Source: Saprospiraceae bacterium UBA7687
GTDB lineage: Bacteria; Bacteroidota; Bacteroidia; Chitinophagales; Saprospiraceae
DNA: 64,000 nucleotides
Assembly: GCA_002482845.1 (NCBI GenBank)
Contig: DLGT01000112.1
Coordinates: 113,109-177,108 of the forward strand
Reading direction: 5' to 3'
Positions 51,101-57,739 of the stretch are shown here, one piece after another (position 1 is the stretch's first letter; every line of letters begins with the position of its first letter). The notes under the pieces were generated by a model. It saw only the letters and a list, made by a program, of their open reading frames with translations, did no database searches and was not told where the DNA came from. Position numbers and translations under genes: made by a program.

Positions 51101-53355
51101 GTCAATCACTAGGTACAACATCTACTTCCAATATTATTCCTCTGCCTAGTACATGTTTGACTCGGACTATATCTGTAAAGTTTTTTGATGGAACAAGATA
51201 TATCATTTGTTGTCTAAGAATTTATATTTGTAATCCCGTGAACTGTCGTGATATTATTAAGTTTACAAATGCTGGATCACAAGCAAACTTCTCCATTGAT
51301 GAAATTGGGCTATCAGAATTTACTTGGTACTTTGATGATACACCAAATTCCGTCTTAGGTGCTTCGTCGAGTATTACGATACCATATCCTGATGCGTGCC
51401 AAGCAAAAACTATTTCTGTGCGATATAGAGATGCAAGCGGACAATGGCGTATTTGTTGTTTGGTAGTTTATTGGTGCAACCCATCATTGTGTTCGAATAA
51501 TATTTCAATTAACCCAAATAATAATTTATACACATTGACGACATCTTCTCAATATCAAGAATTAACTTGGTTTGCTGATAACCTTCTTTTAGGACAAGGA
51601 AATAATCTGAATATTGCTATTCCTTCAAGTACGCAAAAAATATATGTGAGATACCGTGATCCTGCCACTGGTTGTGTCTACATTTGTTGCAAGAATTTTG
51701 GAGGTAACCCTAATGGTTTGATACTTACATTGGGAAGTAATATATGTGGTAGCCCTAATAGTGAAGTTTTAGTACCTATAACGGTCAATAACTATAATAA
51801 AATAGTCGGTCTACAATTTTCGATTGCATCGTCTAATTCACTTATTGCAGAAATCACAGGCTTTTCAAATATAAATCCAAACAGTGGCATTAAAGCCAGT
51901 GATTTAATTATTAATAATGGAAAGTTGGTATTTTTTACGGACAGCGAATTAATAGAAAGGACCCTTGCAAATGGCTCAAAATTATTTGATGTAAAAGTAA
52001 AGTTAACAGGAAGTATAGGTCAATCCGCTGATATTAATTTTGTAGATAATATTACCGCCTTGGATATTAATGTAAACCCTATCCCATTATCTGTGATTAA
52101 TGGGTCTACTTGCATACATAACAGTCTAAGTATTAGCGGTAGGGTAACAAATGCTAACAATAAACCACTTTCTACCAATGCACTTATGACACTATCTAAT
52201 AATCAATCTAAAGCACTCAATCAAGATGGTTTGTATACATTTACAGATGGTTTAATAGCTGGGAATTCATATACCCTTTACCCATCTTATGACGAGAACT
52301 TATCCAAAGGTGTAGACATTTCAGATTTATTGTTATTGAGACGGCATATGCAAGGGATTACTTTATTTAACTCACCTTTGCAATATTATGCAGCAGATAA
52401 TAATGACGATGCTAAAATTGACATATCAGATCTGCTGACTATGCGTAAAATTATGCAAGGTCTGACGACTCAATTAACAAACGGAAAACTAGCTTGGAAA
52501 TTTGTTCCTAAGACTTATACTTTTCAAGCACTACCAAATCCACTGAAAATAGATATTCCTACACAACTTGTATACATTCCATTGTCACAATCGCAAACTA
52601 ACCAAGATTTTTTTGGAGTTAAGCGCTGTGATATCAATCATAGCCTTATTCCATTCCGTGGAGAGATTGTTGATCAAAGAAGTCAATCGACAACCCTAAA
52701 AATCAACGATGCAGAAGGCGTAAACAATCAAGAAATTTATGTGGATATTAGTGTGGAAGGATTTAATCAAGTTTTAGCAAATGAATTTTCTATACAATGG
52801 CCAACTGACAAGTTAGAATTAGTTTCTGTGCCGTCAGATTCTGATATTAAAATCAGTGGAACTACATTATTTAATGAGTCTCTTCTGTCGCAGGGAAAGA
52901 TTGGGTTGTTTTGGGAATCGGCTGATCTTAGTCTTGGTACTACACTAGCTGATAATACGGTTATATATAGGTTTAAATTTAAAATCCTAGCGAATAATGG
53001 TAGCCAAGTACTTGTTCAAGCAGCAGACGAACCTCGTCTCGGAAAACTAATTGACATAAATGGAGAAGTCAATGTCAATATCCAAAGCGGAACAGTAACT
53101 GTAGGCACGTCATCTAGTAAAGATTCCGATATTAATCAGATCAAATTAATGCCTAATCCTACTACAGGTATAGTCACTATTCAGTCACCTTATGCCATTA
53201 ACAAGATCACTTTGATTGATTTAATTGGGCATAAACTACCACTTAGTAATATCGGAAACCAAATTGATGTCTCCAATTATCAGGCTGGAAAATACATACT
53301 AAGCATTCACCATCAAAATGGAGTTTCAAATCTGCCATTGATATTAATAAAATAA
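48184..53355 (+). CDS. Giant secreted protein with PPC, PKD, cohesin-like and dockerin-like modules and T9SS tail
   Basis: ATG 48184 gives 1723 residues with a long signal peptide ending FGQ. In order: a lectin-like N-domain (about 45-225), two PPC-like domains (about 275-430, 440-575), Cys-rich Ig-like repeats including a PKD motif (YLWDFGDGSPTV, about 800), and several CC-containing repeats (about 940-1175, YICCxxxxxCNP). A cohesin-like domain (about 1178-1310), two dockerin-like Ca-loop repeats (GVDISDLLLLRRHMQG, AKIDISDLLTMRKIMQG, about 1373-1430), a second cohesin-like domain (about 1510-1640) and a T9SS type A C-terminal domain (about 1650-1723, KLMPNPTTGIVTIQ) follow. It is probably a surface adhesion or scaffold protein. 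Confidence 0.9.
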   Translation: MKQKKFHASRRLVHDVTMWSILIFSLCILNSSKVFGQCSCDDDLVTTVSLGDSEGFESYSANQSLPTGGRWSLFPSGNGYNPVPATVVSTPVNCGSRSLRFQYNGSNPVDMRYLIDPKRTSFKMYIPSGKGGTFSLLMADGQTPVLELQFGTGGTCTVNNGESFPFSQGSWFRVSIIRIDNTFKIFRDYDHVATFGTITEVEYANFDANNTNEQFYIDKLCTYFYNWAIVNCTQEYNPQCLNLSEDSAGPNSCEAMIPGYIEAEFFSCGSSSGSPCADAMPIYCGQTISGTTIGENFKFYRPDFGSCLGNNSSNDYRAPDKVYSFEHTGGDAQIHLWTNTPNVDLDIFLLSECGAAWSDNPQIVVVSVPPNTSNPYITCIDRGISYVDGSGYDTEYIFVRDLPPGTYYIVVDGQHWQNAGQIDDVGSFQLSLHCYDLDCSEPTALNCGEKLLNETNINGANNVSIYCGPQPNEAGSTSSLPAGTGCTGPERVYTFTPDIDGKVTVNVTGIGTNEDFDAFVFLSCDHTNCLATSTNGYGQSEELIFEGEKGQQYVIVIDGYKEITGNYDIEVVCPSAGYCDGCLQCFKHRPKFNATNTFELFSGWCDEETPTRMISYTNIWNVEGTSVQYIDNTNNLSKNPIIFFPTPGRYRICQKIYAGSILLHECCQWVNVKPCNGVPKAYFTSVYNSSDATYTIDATLSQNAENIEWQYSENGITYVSGNNTSSISKISIPNGTCTNVCIYVYNGCGVSTYCLTLCRGNSNCVGTVPPVLFTSLPNIEPDGRKITFTAPSIANATYLWDFGDGSPTVNSRTINYTYAKDGNHIVCLKVVIGCRIYCYCWCVRPRLCPPQFDPPSGMIKYAFTGSDVNPSYTITTQNFTVSPTEPWLLDDQAINNSINKNTISIALSQSRDYKICIPYLKPNGCVAYKCITIRGGNPFNCNSISWKYLPNQGYQFSLPSENSEIEWTVDETGQSLGTTSTSNIIPLPSTCLTRTISVKFFDGTRYIICCLRIYICNPVNCRDIIKFTNAGSQANFSIDEIGLSEFTWYFDDTPNSVLGASSSITIPYPDACQAKTISVRYRDASGQWRICCLVVYWCNPSLCSNNISINPNNNLYTLTTSSQYQELTWFADNLLLGQGNNLNIAIPSSTQKIYVRYRDPATGCVYICCKNFGGNPNGLILTLGSNICGSPNSEVLVPITVNNYNKIVGLQFSIASSNSLIAEITGFSNINPNSGIKASDLIINNGKLVFFTDSELIERTLANGSKLFDVKVKLTGSIGQSADINFVDNITALDINVNPIPLSVINGSTCIHNSLSISGRVTNANNKPLSTNALMTLSNNQSKALNQDGLYTFTDGLIAGNSYTLYPSYDENLSKGVDISDLLLLRRHMQGITLFNSPLQYYAADNNDDAKIDISDLLTMRKIMQGLTTQLTNGKLAWKFVPKTYTFQALPNPLKIDIPTQLVYIPLSQSQTNQDFFGVKRCDINHSLIPFRGEIVDQRSQSTTLKINDAEGVNNQEIYVDISVEGFNQVLANEFSIQWPTDKLELVSVPSDSDIKISGTTLFNESLLSQGKIGLFWESADLSLGTTLADNTVIYRFKFKILANNGSQVLVQAADEPRLGKLIDINGEVNVNIQSGTVTVGTSSSKDSDINQIKLMPNPTTGIVTIQSPYAINKITLIDLIGHKLPLSNIGNQIDVSNYQAGKYILSIHHQNGVSNLPLILIK

Positions 53356-53366
53356 AATTTTGCTTT

Positions 53367-53403
53367 ATAGGTTACTTCGATTTTTTAATTCGGAGTAACC
53401 TAT
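53367..53403 (+). terminator. Terminator of the giant secreted protein gene
   Basis: Arms ATAGGTTACTTCGA and TCGGAGTAACCTAT pair over 14 positions (one G-U pair) around a 9-nt loop, followed by TTTTTATTT. It lies 12 bp after the stop codon. Confidence 0.88.
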
Positions 53404-53595
53404 TTTTATTTCTTCATTTTTTATAGTTTATTTTTATACCGTAAATTCAAAAAGCTAGCGCATCTTTGCTTTAATAAAACGCAATCTTCAAGGGTTAATC
53501 CAATCCAAACATTGACAATCAAACACTTTTTAATGCTATAATATGTGCCTTTACAGTCTTTTCAAAACTTTCGCCAGTACAACTACCAGTTTCCT

Positions 53596-53683
53596 CCATA
53601 CATACTCCGTAGCAACTTAACATACGTTCCACATATACTCCATACATACTCCGTAGTTACTTAACATACGTTCCACACATACT
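53596..53683. repeat. Two tandem 44-bp repeats (zone A)
   Basis: Copies at 53596-53639 and 53640-53683 start CCATACATACTCCGTAG and differ at three positions. The core words TACTCCGTA and ACGTTCC recur again just downstream (53681-53700). Confidence 0.9.
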
Positions 53684-53709
53684 CCGTACACGTTCCGTAT
53701 GTAACTCGA

Positions 53710-53817
53710 CTGAGTTCCGACCGAGTTCCGACTGAGTTAGCACTGAGTTCCGACCGAGTTCCGACTGAGTTAGCACTGAGTTCCGACGAGTTCCGACTGA
53801 GTTCCGACGAGTTCCCA
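53710..53817. repeat. Nested tandem repeats built on GAGTTCCGAC (zone B)
   Basis: Two identical 33-bp units (53710-53742, 53743-53775) are followed by two shorter 21-bp units (53776-53796, 53797-53817; one mismatch). All are combinations of the word CTGAGTTCCGAC, CGAGTTCCGA and CTGAGTTAGCA. They look like a minisatellite that grows and shrinks by slippage. Confidence 0.92.
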
Positions 53818-53848
53818 CTAGCGTGGACTACCGTCGACTAGCGTGGAC
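53818..53848. repeat. CTAGCGTGGAC direct repeat (zone C)
   Basis: CTAGCGTGGAC occurs at 53818-53828 and 53838-53848, giving a 20-bp period directly after zone B. It forms the end of the same composite array. Confidence 0.8.
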
Positions 53849-54111
53849 CGAAAACCACCCTTTTTATGCTGAAAACCACTTTATGATCATTTTTATTACT
53901 TGATTTATACCTTTTCTTAAGTTTTTCTATCACATGTTCTTTTCATCAAAAAAGCAACAGAAGATTGAAGTTCCTATTCATTCAGGGGCATAAATTTTAC
54001 ACCTTTTCGTTAAAACAAAGTTAAACACAACACATCTATTTAAACTTTTGATTCCTGTCTAGGTCTCATTGGCGTATATATTTTTATATTAATCATTCTA
54101 AAACCTTCATC

Positions 54112-54390
54112 ATGAAAAAGTTAGTAGTATTAGTTGCAATCTTATTTGTATCAATGTTATCAACATTAGATGCACAAAGAACAAGTGAAAACCGACGTGA
54201 TCACAAAGTGTATCGTACAGAAAGGCCCAATTCAAAAGCTGAAAATCAACGTGGTAATAAGTGTGGCAAAAAACATAAAATCAAACACAAAAATCATAAC
54301 CGAAAATTGCATAAAAAAGCAGGGTTCGAAGGCAGAGCTCCACGCGGAGATCGTAAAATGAAAGGAAATAAAGAAAGAGGGGTTTATTAG
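54112..54390 (+). CDS. Small secreted highly basic protein
   Basis: This 92-residue protein has a clear signal peptide (MKKLVVLVAILFVSMLSTLDAQ). The mature part of about 70 residues is dominated by Lys, Arg, His and Asn (for example GKKHKIKHKNHNRKLHKK), with one Cys and no hydrophobic core, so it is probably unstructured. It could bind nucleic acid, polyanionic polysaccharide or metal through its His residues. The family is not recognised. It is followed by a terminator shared with truA. Confidence 0.72.
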   Translation: MKKLVVLVAILFVSMLSTLDAQRTSENRRDHKVYRTERPNSKAENQRGNKCGKKHKIKHKNHNRKLHKKAGFEGRAPRGDRKMKGNKERGVY

Positions 54391-54395
54391 TCAAT

Positions 54396-54430
54396 AGAGC
54401 GGAGATTATAAATGTTATGATCTTCGCTCT
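54396..54430. terminator. Hairpin between convergent small basic protein and truA
   Basis: Arms AGAGCGGAGAT (54396-54406) and ATCTTCGCTCT (54420-54430), with one G-U pair, enclose a 13-nt loop and are followed by TTTCGTTTTT on the + strand. It lies between two convergent genes and may serve both. Confidence 0.75.
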
Positions 54431-54438
54431 TTTCGTTT

Positions 54439-55218
54439 TTAACCCAATAATACAAACCTCTTAGGTTCCCTTTCTAAATAGGGATAAACGATTCTCGTTA
54501 AGTGTAGTCCCTCAGGAAATGCCAATGTTCTAAATGTGAATGATTGGTTATTTCGAGTCACATCATTAAATTCTTCTAAAGTTATCTCTCCTTGACCCAA
54601 AGCCAAAAGTCTTGATACCATAATCCGTATCATAGATCGCAAAAATCGATTGGCTGTAAACCGAAAACAAAGCTGTTTTCCATCATCACTTACCAGTATA
54701 TCTGCTTCATACATATAGCAAAATGTATTGTGGAATTTATCTGGTGTCAAACATAAGTGACGGAAATCTGTGATATTTTTTAATCCTTCCACGGCTGCTT
54801 TCATGGAGTCGATATCTAAAGTAGTAATATTATTGTAATAGGCGCTCACAGGGGCTAAAAAAGGATTAATCTCTGTATGCATGTGGTATTCGTAACTTCT
54901 TTTTATGGCATCAAATCTACTGTGTGCTCTATCATGGACAGGTATCAGTTCGTACACAGAAATATCTGAAGGCAACATTCTGTTTAGTCGCTCAATAGGG
55001 TCATAATTCCATTCACCGTCATAATCAAAATGTCCAAAATATTGTGTGGCATGTACGCCTGCATCTGTCCTGCCGCAACCCATGAAGCTGATAGTTTTTT
55101 TAGTCATTTTGTTCAGAGCATTTTCAAAAACCTGCTGTACACTTGGTCCTGAATTTGCCTGCCGCTGCCATCCTCGATATGCTGTCCCTCTATAAGCCAA
55201 ATGAATAAAATACCTCAT
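54439..55218 (-). CDS. truA: tRNA pseudouridine(38-40) synthase TruA
   Basis: This 259-residue enzyme converts U38-U40 of tRNA anticodon arms to pseudouridine. The motif MGCGRTDAGVHA carries the catalytic Asp52. YRGTAYRGWQRQ lies at the N-terminus and FRFTANRFLRSMIRIMV near residue 200, all hallmarks of TruA. The length is normal. No cofactor or membrane part is present. It is convergent with the small basic protein gene. Confidence 0.97.
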   Translation of the reverse strand: MRYFIHLAYRGTAYRGWQRQANSGPSVQQVFENALNKMTKKTISFMGCGRTDAGVHATQYFGHFDYDGEWNYDPIERLNRMLPSDISVYELIPVHDRAHSRFDAIKRSYEYHMHTEINPFLAPVSAYYNNITTLDIDSMKAAVEGLKNITDFRHLCLTPDKFHNTFCYMYEADILVSDDGKQLCFRFTANRFLRSMIRIMVSRLLALGQGEITLEEFNDVTRNNQSFTFRTLAFPEGLHLTRIVYPYLEREPKRFVLLG

Positions 55219-55390
55219 GTTATGTTTTTCAGAAAAAATATCAACGCCAAATATATGCTAAAAATGTAAAGAGTACTTACACGCTTAAATAAATAACTTT
55301 ATAAGTTGTAAAATGTCTTTAAATTTACTTAAAATACAGCATTCAATCCCATTTAAGTAAAGGTAAGATAAGACCTGAAGTTTAAAAAAA

Positions 55391-55600
55391 TTACTGACCA
55401 GGACATTTTTTACATCGTTTGCCGTTTTTGTACTTCTTGCAGCATTTCTTCATAAGGTAAGGAAAAACGATGCCATTTTGAATGACATTTAGTTCAAAAT
55501 ACTGATCAGTGGTAGTTCGTAATTCATTAATATAATCAGGCGAAATTTGACCAATCTCTTGATAATTGAATATTGAATTTGGATTATTGTTATTAAACAT
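55391..55600 (-). CDS. Small protein with C-terminal Cys/Lys cluster
   Basis: This 69-residue protein has an Asn-rich N-end, a short amphipathic helix region (SPDYINELRTTTDQYFELNV), and a C-terminal KKCCKKYKNGKRCKKCPGQ that resembles a shuffled SEC-C-type zinc-binding tail. Four Cys residues could bind one metal ion. Short proteins with this tail are seen in Bacteroidota, with unknown function. A -7 box and a palindrome lie directly upstream, supporting that it is expressed. Confidence 0.68.
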   Translation of the reverse strand: MFNNNNPNSIFNYQEIGQISPDYINELRTTTDQYFELNVIQNGIVFPYLMKKCCKKYKNGKRCKKCPGQ

Positions 55601-55609
55601 CTATTTAGA

Positions 55610-55633
55610 CTAATTATAATTAGAACAAAGGTA
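55610..55633 (-). promoter_or_regulatory. -7 box (TACCTTTG) with adjoining 14-bp palindrome
   Basis: TACCTTTG on the minus strand (55626-55633) matches TAnnTTTG. The perfect palindrome CTAATTATAATTAG (55610-55623) covers the predicted transcription start, 10 nt before the ATG (55600). It could be an operator. Its AT-richness means chance cannot be excluded. Confidence 0.45.
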
Positions 55634-55700
55634 TGTGTTTAGATAATAATGAACTACACTTTTTGATAAAAATATTCAGTCTTTGAAAATAAAATACAAA

Positions 55701-56501
55701 TTATCCTGAAATCCAAATAATTGAATCGCCAACACATACTATTCCCTCCGATGTACACATGACATTTGTGCCAAACAGTACACTATTCCCTTCTTTTCTA
55801 TAGGTATTTAGCACTTTTAGTACTTCGTTTTGTATTGTAGCATCTTTTTGATTTATAGTGATGACATTACATCTGGCACAAGGCTTAATGTTGAGAAAAC
55901 TAGCTGACCCAATTTGGATTTTATTCCAGGTATCTTCTTCATGCGCTTCTGTAGTTTCTACAATGATATTGGGTCTAAATCTATTCATCTCAATAGGTTC
56001 GGACAATTTTTGATTCAAATATTGCAGACTCGATGTTCCAATAACTAAATAAGGATATCCATCTGCTAAAGACACATGGATATCTATATTTTTTGCACTA
56101 TTATAATGAATTCTTGCTTTGTCATCTAAGATACGGACCAAATCAACTTGCTGACCCAACATCTCTGAAAACCAAGCGGATGCATCATTACTCACTAGCT
56201 GTACCAATGCGTCATCATCCCATACTCTTGTCTTGATCACTTCATCATTTAGAGCTTCATGGAGATCAAAAGAAATAGATTTATCTTGATACGAAACGAA
56301 GAGCTTTCCTTCCTTTATTTCAGGTATAAACAAAGCCATCTTGGGTTGTGTCCTTTGTGTCACAAATCTTTGCTCTTCATCTATCAACATCCATCTTCTA
56401 TCATATTCAAATCCTGCAGGAAGCGCATTCGCTTTCTTAACTGAAATACCTGCTAATCCTTTGATCGGATAGATAACTAGTTCCTTGATTGTGTACATCA
56501 T
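55701..56501 (-). CDS. MOSC-domain protein (YcbX-like)
   Basis: This 266-residue protein has an N-terminal beta-barrel MOSC_N domain (IKELVIYPIKGLAGISVKKA...YDRRWMLIDEEQRFVTQR) and a MOSC domain (about 110-265). A conserved Cys sits in LNIKPCARCNVITI, the position that binds molybdenum cofactor sulfur. YcbX-type proteins are molybdoenzymes that reduce N-hydroxylated compounds. There is no ferredoxin domain at the C-terminus. The start overlaps the stop of the upstream 152-residue gene by 4 bp. Confidence 0.92.
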   Translation of the reverse strand: MMYTIKELVIYPIKGLAGISVKKANALPAGFEYDRRWMLIDEEQRFVTQRTQPKMALFIPEIKEGKLFVSYQDKSISFDLHEALNDEVIKTRVWDDDALVQLVSNDASAWFSEMLGQQVDLVRILDDKARIHYNSAKNIDIHVSLADGYPYLVIGTSSLQYLNQKLSEPIEMNRFRPNIIVETTEAHEEDTWNKIQIGSASFLNIKPCARCNVITINQKDATIQNEVLKVLNTYRKEGNSVLFGTNVMCTSEGIVCVGDSIIWISG

Positions 56502-56956
56502 GTCAGTTCAGGTCTTCCAATGAATACTTTTATTTCTGGTGAAAACTTCACTTCTAGCCGCACAATTAGGACATCTCTCATTGGTGCTTTTGTTTTTTTG
56601 TGAAGCATAAGGGTTGTTTTTACAACATTCAAAAACAACTTAATAGATTTATCTTCCTTATAAACTTCTAATAAAGCTTCTATCTTCTCGTCATCAAAAT
56701 CTGCTGTTTTACCCACCATCTCAGCAAGCATACAAGGATTGATTGACATTGAAATACCGAAGGAAGTCAGTTCGAAGCCCATCGCTTTAAGTTTTGGAAG
56801 GATTTCTACCCATTCGTCTACCATGGCCAATGCTTTTTCCTTGGTCATATCCTTAGCTTCATTGATTTTTTCCTTGGCGGCATCATTAATTTCTGCCGCT
56901 TTTTCAAGTACAATATCACTTGTTTCTTGGAGTGTTTTTAATATGTTTTTAAGCAT
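56498..56956 (-). CDS. Hypothetical protein with amphipathic helical N-terminus
   Basis: This 152-residue cytosolic protein opens with a Lys/Glu/Ala-rich amphipathic helix (LEKAAEINDAAKEKINEAKDMTKEKAL, about 17-45). A compact domain follows, with LPKLKAMGFELTSFGISMSINP and a C-terminal DVLIVRLEVKFSPEIKVFIG strand pair. No family is recognised. It is translationally coupled (4-bp overlap) to the MOSC gene and has a good promoter upstream, so it may assist that enzyme (inference). Confidence 0.75.
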   Translation of the reverse strand: MLKNILKTLQETSDIVLEKAAEINDAAKEKINEAKDMTKEKALAMVDEWVEILPKLKAMGFELTSFGISMSINPCMLAEMVGKTADFDDEKIEALLEVYKEDKSIKLFLNVVKTTLMLHKKTKAPMRDVLIVRLEVKFSPEIKVFIGRPELT

Positions 56957-56975
56957 TTTGGAGTGTATTTGAATA

Positions 56976-57005
56976 CAAAAGTAAAAAGTTTAAGCGCAAA
57001 ACCAA
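56976..57005 (-). promoter_or_regulatory. Promoter of the 152-residue protein/MOSC operon
   Basis: On the minus strand, TTG (57003-57005), a 19-nt spacer and TACTTTTG (56976-56983) match the Bacteroidota -33/-7 pattern, 20 nt before ATG 56956. Confidence 0.6.
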
Positions 57006-57020
57006 TACGTTTGATTACCA

Positions 57021-57617
57021 TTAACCTTTGAATCCCAATAACAGTGAAAAAGTGTGTGGTACCAAGTGATCTACTAAAGCAGAGTCGCTCACATTTGCCA
57101 ATGCTCTACTATAACGAAGTTCTGGGCTAAAGATAAACTTATTGAATATTTGGTTAAATCCAATACCTACATCCATGGACAGATAATTTTTTAGATTAAT
57201 GGATGATTTTGTTTTAATGGGGAGACTGTACGAAGGTCCAAGAAATAGATAAGGGTTGGTTTTGCTTTTTGAAAGTGCAAATGAAACATAAGTTGAAATG
57301 TCAAGATTGATTGGCATAGAGTACTCAATTTCGGAACCATAACCAAGTTTCGCACCATTGAACGAAAACCCGACTCTAGGTAAAATAGACACTGTCTGAC
57401 TAGCTTTGAATTCTGATAACATACCAAAATGCAAACCAAGACCACTTTCGGTAGCATACCCAAAATTTGGTCCATTTTTAGCTATTAGATTTTGATAATT
57501 AAATCCTGTGTAAATACCAAATAACCACTTTTTTTCTGAGATGTCAGATGTAGTGATTTGTGCAAATAGACCTGTAAAAATCCATAATAATGAAGCTACT
57601 AAAAAAAACTGTCGCAT
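57021..57617 (-). CDS. Outer-membrane beta-barrel protein
   Basis: This 198-residue protein has a signal peptide (MRQFFLVASLLWIFTGLFAQ) and alternating hydrophobic strands (WLFGIYTGFNYQNLI, LGLHFGMLSEFKAS, VSILPRVGFSFNGAKLGYG, LDISTYVSFALSKS, NPYLFLGPSYSLPI) ending in a hydrophobic TFSLLLGFKG. It fits the small outer-membrane beta-barrel (OMP_b-brl) proteins. No specific role can be given. Confidence 0.82.
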   Translation of the reverse strand: MRQFFLVASLLWIFTGLFAQITTSDISEKKWLFGIYTGFNYQNLIAKNGPNFGYATESGLGLHFGMLSEFKASQTVSILPRVGFSFNGAKLGYGSEIEYSMPINLDISTYVSFALSKSKTNPYLFLGPSYSLPIKTKSSINLKNYLSMDVGIGFNQIFNKFIFSPELRYSRALANVSDSALVDHLVPHTFSLLLGFKG

Positions 57618-57739
57618 TGTAAATAATAATTGGTGAAGTCGAAGATTCCTCAGAGATATTGGTCTGTTTTATTTCATCATAAACGATGGGAAGAATCACA
57701 ATATTACAAAAAGATATCTCATTAACAAAAACTGACTAT

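Larger units (their letters stand above)
53356..54111. other. Long intergenic region with terminator and composite repeat array
   Basis: This 756-bp stretch without a gene holds a strong terminator (53367-53403), an AT-rich spacer, a GC-richer tandem-repeat zone (53596-53848) and about 260 bp of AT-rich DNA before the small basic protein gene. No open frame with coding features was seen across it. Confidence 0.75.

Noticed and set aside
48400..53355. Cellulosome-type scaffold
   Set aside because: Dockerin- and cohesin-like modules are present, but there are no glycoside hydrolases nearby and the export route is T9SS, so a plain surface protein is more likely.
53596..53848. CRISPR array
   Set aside because: Repeats are directly adjacent with no unique spacers, unit lengths vary (44, 33, 21, 20 bp), and no cas genes are present.
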